This document shows positions 28,152-36,528 of a stretch of 64,000 bases of DNA, piece by piece (within the stretch, counting starts at the first letter, position 1; every line of letters starts with the position of its first letter). Origin of the DNA: Pyxidicoccus xibeiensis (GTDB lineage Bacteria; Myxococcota; Myxococcia; Myxococcales; Myxococcaceae); the NCBI RefSeq assembly GCF_024198175.1, contig NZ_JAJVKV010000002.1:1-64000 (forward strand). Reading direction: 5' to 3'. The position numbers and the translations under genes were made by a program. The notes beneath the pieces are model-generated. The model was not told where the DNA came from. It made no database searches and saw nothing but the letters and a program-made list of their open reading frames with translations.

Positions 28152-29000
28152 TTGAGTACCGCTCCCCACGTCGAGGCCGAAAGCCTCCTGTTGATTGCCG
28201 ACGAGTCCCTGCCTCCCGCGCTGCTGGAGCAGGCGGCACCACTCCTCACGCAGGGGGGCGTGGCGCTGCACCCGGGCCCGGGGCTCTCCTCGCGCCCCCG
28301 GCGGCTGGTCCTCTTCGACGGCCGCCTGACGCCCTCGCACGCGGAGCTGCTGCTGCGCGAGCCTCCCGCGCTGCTGCTGGCCACGCGGGGGGCCCAGCCG
28401 CGTCCCTCCGCCTGGGAGGTGCGCCTGCTGGGGGCCCTGCTGCGCGGCGGGTCGCTGCTGCCGGAAGGGGCGGCGGTGACGCGCAAGCAGCTGTGGAGCG
28501 TGGCGGACATCGGCGCCGCGGGGACCGAGGCCGCGGTGGCGGTGACGCGGGCCGGCGGCTCGCGCGCGGCGGCCGCGCTGGTGGGCGACGTGGTGCATGA
28601 AATCGCCGCCAACGCGCTGCTGGACGCGCCGGTGGATTCCGACGGCCAGCAGCGCTACGCGCACCGCCGCACGCAGGTGCGCGAGGTGGCGCCGGAGGAC
28701 AGCTGCGAGCTGGCCTGGGCCGTGGAGGACGGACGCATCTGGTTGGAAGTGGTGGACCGCTTCGGCGGCCTGCGGCCGGGGCCCTTCGCCCGGGCGCTGG
28801 AAGGGTGGGGCGGGCGCGTCCAGGTGGATGCGTCCGGTGGGGGCGCGGGCCTGGGGCTGCGGCGCATCCTGGAGCACAGTGACACGGTGGCGGTCCGGGT
28901 GACCGCCGGCCGCGAGTCACGTGTGGTGTGCGTGGTGGACCTGGGCGAGGCGCGCCGCCGGGCCACCCAGCCGAAGTCTCTGCTGTTCTGTTCGCAATGA
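28152..29000 (+). CDS. GHKL (HATPase-like) protein, possible RsbW-type switch kinase
   Basis: A 282-aa protein with a C-terminal ATP-binding fold of the GHKL type. The N box is HEIAANALLDAP (about 156-167), the G1-like motif VVDRFGG, and the G2-like motif GAGLGLRRIL (about 235-244). The first 140 residues resemble a receiver-like or unknown domain without clear phosphorylation residues. Anti-sigma-factor kinases such as RsbW bind or phosphorylate STAS proteins, and the next gene encodes a STAS-like domain. Start is TTG at 28152, three bases after the receptor stop; its stop overlaps the kinase start (ATGA). The switch role is inferred from fold and context. Confidence 0.68.
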   Translation: MSTAPHVEAESLLLIADESLPPALLEQAAPLLTQGGVALHPGPGLSSRPRRLVLFDGRLTPSHAELLLREPPALLLATRGAQPRPSAWEVRLLGALLRGGSLLPEGAAVTRKQLWSVADIGAAGTEAAVAVTRAGGSRAAAALVGDVVHEIAANALLDAPVDSDGQQRYAHRRTQVREVAPEDSCELAWAVEDGRIWLEVVDRFGGLRPGPFARALEGWGGRVQVDASGGGAGLGLRRILEHSDTVAVRVTAGRESRVVCVVDLGEARRRATQPKSLLFCSQ

Positions 29001-32000
29001 GGTCAGGGCCGGTGGATAGCCAGGGTTCCAACGCCATCATCAGCCGGCTCCGTGTGGGGACGATTACCCACGTACGGATTTCCGGCGTCATCGACGAAAC
29101 CTTCCCGCTGACGTCCAGCAGCCCGGAGCTCACCGGGTTGCTGGTGGTCGACCTGGGACGGGTGGAGCGCATCAGCTCCTTCGGCGTGCGCCGGTGGATC
29201 GAGTTCGCGGGCAAGCTGCCGCCCGGGGCCCTGAGCCTCTACGTCGTCCACGCGCCACCGGTGATGGTGGACCAGCTCAACATGGTGGAGGGCTTCGCGG
29301 GCGTGGCCCGCATCGTCTCCCTCCTGGCGCCCTACACCTGCCGCACCTGCAACGACGACCGGCTCCGGGTGGTGAACCTGGTGGACGACGCCGAGGTCAT
29401 TGCCCAGGAGCGCGCGCCCGAGCACACCTGCCCGGTGTGCTCCAACCCGCTGGAGTTCGCGGACCAGGCGAGCGAGTTCTTCGACTACGCGCGCCGCCAG
29501 CAGTTCGGCACGCTGGACCCGGTGGTGCTGCGCTACCTGCGCGCGAGCATGCCGGCGGAGCAGCCGGAGCTGGCGCAGCACCTCAAGATCGTCCAGGACG
29601 ACATCACGTACATCACCCTGGCCAGCGTGCTGAAGGGGGACCTCAACGTGCGCCGGCTGGCCTCCGGGCTGGAGGGGCGCGTCGGCTTCGACTTCAGCCA
29701 CGTGAGCAAGGTGGAGCCGGAGGCCCTGCCGAAGCTGGAGCAGGTGCTGGACACGGCGGCCCAGGGCGCGCAGGTGGTGCTGTGCCGGGTGCCGCCGCCG
29801 GCACTGGCCGCGCTGGCGCGCTCGCAGAAGCAGCCCAACGCGCGCATGGCCACGCTGTGGCTGCCGTGCGAGTGCCGCCACTGCGGGAAGGTGAGCCACC
29901 AGCGCATCCAGGCCGCGGACTACCTGGCGCAACTGCGCGCGCACCAGTCCTCCGTGGAGCGCACGTGCCCCATCTGCGGCGGCAGCGCCCGGGTGCCGCA
30001 CATGCCGCAGCTCCAGGGGCTGCTGGCGCGCCTTCCCCTCACGGACCGGCCGCTGGAGGACATGGAGGCGCTGGAGCCGCGCGCCCTCAGCCAGTACCTC
30101 TTCGGCTCCACGAACGTCGACCCCCAGGCGAAGCAGGGGGCCTCCACCGACATCTCCAACTCGCTGGGCAGCACCAAGCTGAACATCATCCGGCGGCTGG
30201 GGCAGGGTGGCATGGCGGAGGTCTTCCTCGCCAAGCAGGTGGGCGTGAAGGGCTTCGAGAAGTTCCTGGTGATGAAGAAGATCCTCCCGCAGTTCGCGGA
30301 GAACCCCGAGTTCGTGGACATGCTGTTCGCGGAAGCGCGGGCGAACGCGCGGCTGACGCACCCGAACGTCGTGCAGACGTTCGACGTGGGCGTGTCCGAC
30401 GGGGTGGCGTACATCCTGATGGAGTACGTGCGCGGGCCGGACCTCAAGAAGCTGGTGAACGAGCTGCGGCGCAAGGGGCTGGCGCTCCCCATGGAGCACG
30501 CGCTGCGCATCGTCGCGGAGGTGGCCGCGGGGCTGCACTACGCGCACGCGTACGTGGACCCGGCGGGCGTCCCGCACCCGGTGGTGCACCGCGACGTCAG
30601 CCCGCACAACGTCCTCATCTCGCTGGACGGCGCCGTCAAGCTGAGCGACTTCGGCATCGCCAAGGTGGCGGGCGAGGAGCACACGCAGGCGGGCGTGCTG
30701 AAGGGGAAGATCTCCTACATCTCCCCGGAGGCGGCCTCCGGGCGCACGCTGGACGCGCGCAACGACGTGTTCGCCCTGGGCGTGGTGCTCTTCGAGCTGC
30801 TCACCGGCCAGCTGCCGTTCCGCAGGGACCACGACGCGGCCACGCTCAACGCCATCGTCCGCGAGCCGGCGCCGGTGCCCTCGCAGCTCAAGCCGAACAT
30901 CCCCCAGGACGTGTCCGACCTCGTCCTCCGCGCGCTGGTGAAGGACCCGTCGCGGCGCACGCCCTCTGCCGCGGCGATGCGCGAGGAGATTGAAGCGGTG
31001 ATGGCGCACCACCGGCTCAACTCGTCGCCGGCGGCGGTGGCCCAGTTCTTCAAGGACACGCTGGGGGACCGGCTGGTGGAGTTCGCGCCGTCGTCGGGCA
31101 CGCCCGGGACGGGCAGCCACCCGCGGCCCATGCCGTCGGGGACGGGCAGCGGGAGCGGCTCGGGGGACATGGCGGCCCCCGGTGACTCGCGCCCGTCCGT
31201 CAGGGGCAGTGGCTCGCACCCCGCGGGCTCGGGCAGCGGCTCGCGTCCGGCGGTCAGCGGGGCGAGCGGCAGTGGGCCCCGGCCCGCGACTCCGCCGCCC
31301 GTGGCGGCGCCCCGTCCTTCCGGCAGCGTGCCGCGCATGCCGCCCCCGGCCCCGGTTCCTCCTCCCGTGCCCCAGGCTGCGTTGCCCCAGCTTCCCGACC
31401 TGGACATGGAGGAGGAGGTCGACCGGACGGAGATGGTCCCCCTGAGCCTGGGCCAGCCTCCGCCGCGCTCGGAGAGCCCCGCCGCTGCCCGGCCCGCGCC
31501 CCAGGTGCGGCCCTCACAGTCCCACGCGGCTCCTCCGCCTCCGGCGCGCCCGTCTTCGTCCGTGCCGAGGGTGGCACCCCCGGCGCCCCATGGCACCCCG
31601 CCACCGCCACCCCAAGGCGCGCACGGAGCGGGCGCGGCACCCCGGAGCTCGTCGCCCGCGGCTCCCGCCTTGCGGCCGTCTACGGGCAGCCCCGCGGCTC
31701 CCGCAGCCCACGCCCGTCCGGAGCCCCACGCCGCGGGCGCTGCCTCGCACGCCGAGGACTCCGGCTCCGGAGGAGGTGTGCCCTGGAAGTGGGTGGGGCT
31801 GGGCGGTGGCGCGCTGCTCGTGGTGGGCGCGGTGGCGCTGGTGTTGCTGCGCGGCTCCGGCTCCGGCTTCGTCAACGTGGAGGAGGGGGAGCACGTGTAC
31901 GTGGGGGGCCAGCGACTGGAGCAGGGCACCGCCACGTTCGACCCCTCGGGCGCGCCGCTCGTCGTCTCCACGGCGGTGGGTGGGAAGCTGCGCCGGTTCG

Positions 32001-32281
32001 GGACGACCCAGCAGCGCGAGGGCATCGACGTGCGCACGCTGGCGGACGCCGCGCACCAGCCGGGGACGCGGGGCCTGCTGAGCGTGAGGGACGCTCCTCC
32101 GGGCTGCCAGGTCCAGGTGGGCGGGACGACGCTGCAGGGCGTGACGCCGCTCGTGAAGGCCCCCATCGAGGCCGGCCGCGAGCTGGAGGTGTTGGTGCGC
32201 TGTCCCACCGGCGTCAGCAAGCTCTGGGTGATGGCCGTGCCGGGCCAGGAAATCGAAGTGAAGGCGCGTCAGCAGGACTGA
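28997..32281 (+). CDS. Ser/Thr protein kinase with two tandem STAS-like/zinc-ribbon modules
   Basis: A 1094-aa multidomain protein. Module 1 has a STAS-like fold (GLLVVDLGRVERISSFGV; S60/S61 sit where STAS proteins are phosphorylated), then a zinc ribbon C115-x2-C118 / C145-x2-C148. Module 2 repeats the design (VGFDFSHVSKVEPEALPKL, no serine at that site) with Cys at 291/293/296 and C324-x2-C327. A Hanks-type kinase follows: GQGGMAEVF (402-410), K427/K428, HRDVSPHN (531-538), DFG (551-553). A Pro/Ser/Gly-rich linker leads to one transmembrane helix (about 934-955) and a PEGA-like C-terminal domain that should be periplasmic. It overlaps the GHKL gene. The kinase is confident; the STAS reading is a fold inference. 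Confidence 0.88.
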   Translation: MRSGPVDSQGSNAIISRLRVGTITHVRISGVIDETFPLTSSSPELTGLLVVDLGRVERISSFGVRRWIEFAGKLPPGALSLYVVHAPPVMVDQLNMVEGFAGVARIVSLLAPYTCRTCNDDRLRVVNLVDDAEVIAQERAPEHTCPVCSNPLEFADQASEFFDYARRQQFGTLDPVVLRYLRASMPAEQPELAQHLKIVQDDITYITLASVLKGDLNVRRLASGLEGRVGFDFSHVSKVEPEALPKLEQVLDTAAQGAQVVLCRVPPPALAALARSQKQPNARMATLWLPCECRHCGKVSHQRIQAADYLAQLRAHQSSVERTCPICGGSARVPHMPQLQGLLARLPLTDRPLEDMEALEPRALSQYLFGSTNVDPQAKQGASTDISNSLGSTKLNIIRRLGQGGMAEVFLAKQVGVKGFEKFLVMKKILPQFAENPEFVDMLFAEARANARLTHPNVVQTFDVGVSDGVAYILMEYVRGPDLKKLVNELRRKGLALPMEHALRIVAEVAAGLHYAHAYVDPAGVPHPVVHRDVSPHNVLISLDGAVKLSDFGIAKVAGEEHTQAGVLKGKISYISPEAASGRTLDARNDVFALGVVLFELLTGQLPFRRDHDAATLNAIVREPAPVPSQLKPNIPQDVSDLVLRALVKDPSRRTPSAAAMREEIEAVMAHHRLNSSPAAVAQFFKDTLGDRLVEFAPSSGTPGTGSHPRPMPSGTGSGSGSGDMAAPGDSRPSVRGSGSHPAGSGSGSRPAVSGASGSGPRPATPPPVAAPRPSGSVPRMPPPAPVPPPVPQAALPQLPDLDMEEEVDRTEMVPLSLGQPPPRSESPAAARPAPQVRPSQSHAAPPPPARPSSSVPRVAPPAPHGTPPPPPQGAHGAGAAPRSSSPAAPALRPSTGSPAAPAAHARPEPHAAGAASHAEDSGSGGGVPWKWVGLGGGALLVVGAVALVLLRGSGSGFVNVEEGEHVYVGGQRLEQGTATFDPSGAPLVVSTAVGGKLRRFGTTQQREGIDVRTLADAAHQPGTRGLLSVRDAPPGCQVQVGGTTLQGVTPLVKAPIEAGRELEVLVRCPTGVSKLWVMAVPGQEIEVKARQQD

Positions 32282-32334
32282 GCTGCACACTTCCGGGCAC
32301 CGAGCGTGCCCCAGGACGCAGGGTGCGAAACCCC

Positions 32335-34668
32335 ATGAAGGGCTGGACCCTCTTCCCCCACCTCGTGGTTCGCACCACGGGCTTTCCCTTCGACTGGCTG
32401 GAGCGGCTGGGCTGCCCGGAGTCCGCGGTCGCGGCGCGGCGCCTGGCCGCCGAGCGACGCGCGCTGGACGCCCTGCGCGCCGAGGGGCCTCGTGTGAAGC
32501 GCCCGCCCCGCGCGGTGCTGGCGGCGCTGAAGGCCGGACGTCCGGTGGACGCGGCGGGGCTGGAGGCGCCCGAGGTCTTCGACGCCTGGAATGCGCGGGC
32601 CCGCTCCGCGCGGGAGGCCGAGGAGGCCTTCGAGGCGGCGCTGGAGCGCGAGAGCGCGAGCATGGAGTCGGCGCTGGCGGCGCTGCGCAAGGAGCCGCGC
32701 TTCCTGGAGGCGGTGGCCAGCTCCAGCCCGCCCGTGGCCAGGGATTTGCTGGCGGGACGGGACGGGGCCCGGCTGCGCAGGCAGGTGGCCAGCTATCTGC
32801 AGCGGCTGTGCGCGAAGAACGAGACGATGGGCTTCTTCGGCCCCATCAACTACGGCCGCGCGGACGCGGAGGCTCCGACGGGGGTGACGCTGCGCTGGTC
32901 CGGGCCGCAAGCGCTGGTGGGACGCAACACCTTCGCGGCCTCGTGGCTGGTGCAGGGGCTGGTGCGGGCGATTGCCTTCGACCCGGAGCTCGCCGCGTGG
33001 CTGGTGCTGCGCCGCAAGGCCTTCTCGGAAGCGCCCGCGCGCAAGGCGGTGCCCGCACCGCAGAGCGCGGAGGAGCTGCTGCCCCGGCTGGTCGAAGTCG
33101 CCGACGGGACGCGGACGCTCGCGGGGCTGGCTTCTGCGCTGGGCGTGGCGCCGGGCCTGGCGCGCGAGGCCGCGCGGTGGGGCTGTGAGAAGGGACTGCT
33201 GACGCACCAGCTCGAGGTCCCCGCCGCCGTGCACCACCCGCTGGACGACCTGGCTGAGCGCGTGGCGGGGCTGCCCTGCCTGGCGGCGCGGCGCCACGTG
33301 GAGGGACTGAGCGCGCTGCTGGAGCTGATGGGCCGCTACGGGGAGGCGGATGCGGCGGGGAAGATGGCGCTCCAGGCGTCCTTCGCCGAGCTCGCGCGGG
33401 AGCGGTGGGGCGTGGCGCCTCCGTCCGAGCGGGGCCCCGCGTCCGAGTCGCACAACTTCTACCAGGACCGGCTTCCGCTGCGGGAGGAGTGCGGTGGAGA
33501 CCTTCGCGTGGAGGTGGGGGGCGAGCGCGCGAGAGAGCTGGCGGCGCGGCTGGAGCCTGCCCTGGCGTGGATGGCGGAGGCCGCGCGGCGCACGCGCGAG
33601 ACCGCGCGGGCCGCGGTGGCGGAGTGGGTGGGGGCGCGCACGGTGCCCTTCTGGAAGGTCGTCGCCGCTTACTCGGACCGGGCCGTGCCCGCGGACACGT
33701 CGATGGCGGAGGCGCTCGCGAGCGCCATCTCGGATGCCTCCGCGAGCTGCGTGGAGCTGGGCGGGGTGGCGCCGCCGCCGATGCCCGGGGATGTGCGGGC
33801 GCTGCCGCTCGTCACCTCGGTGGACCTGCTCGTCGGCGCGCGGGACGTGGAGGCGTGGGGGCGGGGCGAGTACGAGCTGGTGATGGGCGACGTGCACGAC
33901 ACCGCGCTGGTGTGGGGCTGGGCGCTCCAGTTCCACGAGGCGCGGGGGCGGGTGGAGAGCGCCATGGTGCGGGCGCTGGGGGCACTGCGGCGGCCGGTGC
34001 CGCTGGTGACGGTGCTGGCGTCCCGGCGCACGGGGCTGCTGCCCTCGGAGTTTCCCGGCCCGGTGGTGGAGCTGGGTGGGGTGAGTGCGCGCGCGTCGGC
34101 GTGGCGGCTGCCGCTGGACGACCTGTTCGTGGAGAGTGACGGGAAGAGCGCGCGGCTGGTGTCGAAGCGGCTGGGCTCGGAGGTGTGCCTCTACAACGGG
34201 GAGCTGGAGAGCGCGGTCCACACCGCCTTCGCCCTGCCGCGCATCCGCCCGCTGCGGGTGTCGCTGGGCGCGCACACGCCCCGGGTGACGCTGGGGGGCG
34301 TGGTGGTGCAGCGCGAGCAGTGGCGCCTGGGGGCGGAGGAGCGGGAGGCGCTGCTCGCGTGCAGGGACGACAAGGCGCGGCTGCGCGCGGCGGTGGGGCT
34401 GTGGGAGGCGCGGGGGATGCCCGACTGCGTCTTCGCCAAGTTCAAGGATGAGCGGAAGCCGGTGCTCGTGGACGTGCGCAGCCCACCGCTGCTGCGCGTC
34501 TTCCTCAACCTGCTGGAGCAGAAGGAGGAGGTCGTCCTCTCCGAGATGCGGCCGGGGCCGGACCAGCTCTGGCTCCAGGGACCGGACGGACGCCACACGG
34601 TGGAGCTGCGCTGCACGCTGTTCTGGGGGGCGCCGTCCGCCGAGCCCGAGGCGGAGGAGGGGCGATGA
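32335..34668 (+). CDS. LanB-type glutamylation-domain protein, PEARL candidate (copy 1)
   Basis: A 777-aa protein resembling the N-terminal domain of lantibiotic dehydratases, which transfers an amino acid from aminoacyl-tRNA to a peptide. The family's R-x-S-x-R-x-TPFG region is replaced by YLQRLCAKNETMGFFGP (about 154-170). The end of the domain is recognisable as ERKPVLVDVRSPPLLRVFL. There is no C-terminal elimination domain, so simple dehydration is unlikely; peptide aminoacyl-tRNA ligases have this truncated form. It is a paralogue of 36525-38846 (shared GFPFDWLExLG start, FFGP block and PE/DQLWL end). Its stop overlaps the start of a 22-codon ORF. The domain call is good; the ligase function is inferred. 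Confidence 0.78.
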   Translation: MKGWTLFPHLVVRTTGFPFDWLERLGCPESAVAARRLAAERRALDALRAEGPRVKRPPRAVLAALKAGRPVDAAGLEAPEVFDAWNARARSAREAEEAFEAALERESASMESALAALRKEPRFLEAVASSSPPVARDLLAGRDGARLRRQVASYLQRLCAKNETMGFFGPINYGRADAEAPTGVTLRWSGPQALVGRNTFAASWLVQGLVRAIAFDPELAAWLVLRRKAFSEAPARKAVPAPQSAEELLPRLVEVADGTRTLAGLASALGVAPGLAREAARWGCEKGLLTHQLEVPAAVHHPLDDLAERVAGLPCLAARRHVEGLSALLELMGRYGEADAAGKMALQASFAELARERWGVAPPSERGPASESHNFYQDRLPLREECGGDLRVEVGGERARELAARLEPALAWMAEAARRTRETARAAVAEWVGARTVPFWKVVAAYSDRAVPADTSMAEALASAISDASASCVELGGVAPPPMPGDVRALPLVTSVDLLVGARDVEAWGRGEYELVMGDVHDTALVWGWALQFHEARGRVESAMVRALGALRRPVPLVTVLASRRTGLLPSEFPGPVVELGGVSARASAWRLPLDDLFVESDGKSARLVSKRLGSEVCLYNGELESAVHTAFALPRIRPLRVSLGAHTPRVTLGGVVVQREQWRLGAEEREALLACRDDKARLRAAVGLWEARGMPDCVFAKFKDERKPVLVDVRSPPLLRVFLNLLEQKEEVVLSEMRPGPDQLWLQGPDGRHTVELRCTLFWGAPSAEPEAEEGR

Positions 34669-34733
34669 CTCGACGGTTGTCGCCTCGTCCAGGACTGACG
34701 GACTCCGGTGCACATGCGGTGGCCCAAGCATGA
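34665..34733 (+). CDS. Tiny ORF (22 codons) in the LanB-like locus, possible scaffold or coupling peptide
   Basis: Its ATG overlaps the stop of the first LanB-like gene (ATGA), and its TGA overlaps the ATG of the next small ORF (ATGA). The product would begin MTRRLSPRPG and end AVAQA, with two Thr and two Ser. Short length means chance cannot be excluded, but overlap at both ends is unusual. It could be a scaffold peptide, a coupling ORF that only keeps ribosomes moving, or the remnant of a longer gene. Confidence 0.4.
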   Translation: MTRRLSPRPGLTDSGAHAVAQA

Positions 34734-34855
34734 GCCTGCTGATGCAGCCACCGCCCCGAGCCGTGCGTTGGATGAGGCGGATGGGCCTGCCCCCATACCA
34801 GGACGTGCCCCTGGTGCCGGCCGCTCCCGAGACACGCGCGGAGGGGCTCGCATGA
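34730..34855 (+). CDS. Small ORF (41 codons), candidate scaffold or precursor peptide
   Basis: The 41-aa product starts MSLLMQPPPRAVRW and ends TRAEGLA. It overlaps the preceding tiny ORF and the following gene by ATGA at both ends. It is Pro/Arg-rich, with one Ser, one Thr and no Cys, so classical lanthionine chemistry is unlikely. A PEARL-type pathway, which adds residues to the C-terminus of a short scaffold, would not need Ser or Thr. Residues 20-34 (LPPYQDVPLVPAAPE) are 10/15 identical to residues 6-20 of the next protein, and the DNA is 84% identical. So it may instead be the product of a tandem duplication of that gene's 5' end. Confidence 0.5.
   Translation: MSLLMQPPPRAVRWMRRMGLPPYQDVPLVPAAPETRAEGLA
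34787..34831 (+). repeat. 45-bp imperfect direct repeat, copy 1
   Basis: Matches 34867-34911 at 38 of 45 positions, offset 80 bp. It lies inside the 41-codon ORF and is read in the same codon phase as the second copy. Confidence 0.85.
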
Positions 34856-36528
34856 AGCTGCTGGTCCTGCCCCCGCACCGGGACGTGACCCTGGTGCCGG
34901 ACGTGCCCGAGGGGTGGCACCTCGTGGACGCGGCCCGCGACTTCTGTCTCCGCGTCTCCACCGACGCGTCCGTGGCGGAAGCCGCGGACGCACGCGAGCG
35001 GGGACCCGTCACGGCACAGTCGATGCGGGAGCTGCTCCTGCTGCGCGCGGCCCAGGCACTGATGCAGCGTGAGGACGCCACGGGACACACGGGGCTGCGG
35101 GCACTGGGCGCGGTGCTGACGGCCCTCTCCGGGCCTCCGAGCGGCGTACGCCTGCGCCTCGACGACATAGAACTGGAGAACGGCACCACCGAGCGAAGCC
35201 AGGACGTGCTGCGCGTGGTGAGCCAACCTGCGCCGTACTCGGAGGACCTTGCCCGCGCCGCCGAGCGCTTTGCCTCCGCGGAGCGGGTGCGCCTGTGGCT
35301 GGACAGGGACCTGCAGCTCCCGGCAGCGGCGTGGCTCGCCCGGGCCTGTCCGCTGGAGGTGCCACTGGAGGTCGCCGGGCCCTTCGCCGTGGCACACCGG
35401 AAGGTGCTCGCGCGGATGCCCATGTTCCAGCGGGCGGAGTTCGTCGAGGCGTCCACGCCCCTTCGCTGGCGCGTCGCCCCGCTGCCCGGCGGGCCGGACC
35501 TGGAGCCCCTCTACTGGATTCCCGAGGCCCTGGAGCTGACAGTCATTCCCCCACCGACGCCACTGGCGCCCGGGGAGCTGATGCTCGACGGGGTGGACCC
35601 GGTCGACCTCGGAGCCGTCACCACGAGGAAGGTGCTCGGGTCCTGTACCGCGGAGGAGCTGCGGACCCTCACGGGAGGCGCCCCCTGGGGCGGTCACGTC
35701 GGGCTCGAATCGGTGCTTCACGCGGAGGTCCTGCTGGAGAGCGGCTGCCGGGTGGCGGTGGTGGGCTTCTGCTCCATCTCCGGCGGCACCGTGCTGGAGC
35801 CCACCTCGGGCTACCGGCTGGACACGGCCCGGCTGCTGCAAGGCGCCCGGCGACTGAGGGACGCGGGCGTGAGGCTCGTCGCGGAGTGGTGGGTCGGCGC
35901 GCCGGGAGTGGACGAGGCGGAGCTGGAGGAGACACTCGCTGCGCCACCCCTCTTCGAGCACGTGGCCGGAGTGCGCCCCTTCCACTGGGGCCTGGAGCGC
36001 CCGGACCTCGACCGCCAGTTCCGACGCTCCTGGATTCAGCCGAAGAGCCCGCCCGCGGACCGCGACCTGGCGCGCAGTCGCCCCTTCGACGCGCCGAACA
36101 CGCTCTCGGGCTCCCGGCTCTCGGAGGTGATGGAGTCGCTGTCCCAGCGCCTGCTGCGGCGCGCGCCCCTGAACCCGGGCCGTGTCGCCGCTGCCTGTCT
36201 TCGGGGCCCTTCGGCTCCGCTGCCCGTGTCGCAGGAAGCGGCGCCGCAAGAAGTCCCCACCGCCCGCGGGCCCATCCGCCTGGATGCGGACTGCGCGCTG
36301 GTTCAACTGCCGGCCACGCTCGACGGGACGCCCAGGCCGGCGTGGTACGCGGCGAACCTGCGCACCGGCGCCGTGCTCGCGATGGACGCGCGCCTCGCGC
36401 CCGGGCTCTCCGGCCTGACGCGGCCCGCTCTGGCGGCGGACGTGCTGGGCGCCGTCCCCGAGGCGCAGCGGGAGAAGCTGGTGGACACACTGGTGGCCAA
36501 AGCCGTCCTGACGAGGGTGCGCGGATGA
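34852..36528 (+). CDS. Unknown protein of the LanB-like locus, radical-SAM-barrel-like without cluster cysteines
   Basis: A 558-aa protein that I do not recognise with confidence. It begins MKLLVLPPHRDV, like B12-binding radical-SAM proteins. Its middle contains HVGLESVLHAEVLL (282-295) and LRDAGVRLVAEWWVGAPGVD (335-354), which resemble the conserved beta-strand blocks of radical-SAM barrels. However, there is no CxxxCxxC motif; the cysteines (32, 166, 265, 299, 307 and two later) are scattered. It may be a degenerate member that binds peptide or cobalamin only. Both ends overlap neighbours by ATGA (34852 and 36525), so it must be made together with the LanB-like proteins. The first residues repeat part of the upstream 41-aa ORF. 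Confidence 0.6.
   Translation: MKLLVLPPHRDVTLVPDVPEGWHLVDAARDFCLRVSTDASVAEAADARERGPVTAQSMRELLLLRAAQALMQREDATGHTGLRALGAVLTALSGPPSGVRLRLDDIELENGTTERSQDVLRVVSQPAPYSEDLARAAERFASAERVRLWLDRDLQLPAAAWLARACPLEVPLEVAGPFAVAHRKVLARMPMFQRAEFVEASTPLRWRVAPLPGGPDLEPLYWIPEALELTVIPPPTPLAPGELMLDGVDPVDLGAVTTRKVLGSCTAEELRTLTGGAPWGGHVGLESVLHAEVLLESGCRVAVVGFCSISGGTVLEPTSGYRLDTARLLQGARRLRDAGVRLVAEWWVGAPGVDEAELEETLAAPPLFEHVAGVRPFHWGLERPDLDRQFRRSWIQPKSPPADRDLARSRPFDAPNTLSGSRLSEVMESLSQRLLRRAPLNPGRVAAACLRGPSAPLPVSQEAAPQEVPTARGPIRLDADCALVQLPATLDGTPRPAWYAANLRTGAVLAMDARLAPGLSGLTRPALAADVLGAVPEAQREKLVDTLVAKAVLTRVRG
34867..34911 (+). repeat. 45-bp imperfect direct repeat, copy 2
   Basis: Second copy of the repeat at 34787-34831, inside codons 6-20 of the 558-aa gene. 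The first 36 bases of this gene also resemble the first 36 bases of the 41-codon ORF (27/36 identical). Confidence 0.85.

Noticed and set aside
34852..36528. Active radical-SAM enzyme
   Set aside because: No CxxxCxxC cluster motif exists, so only a degenerate relationship can be proposed.
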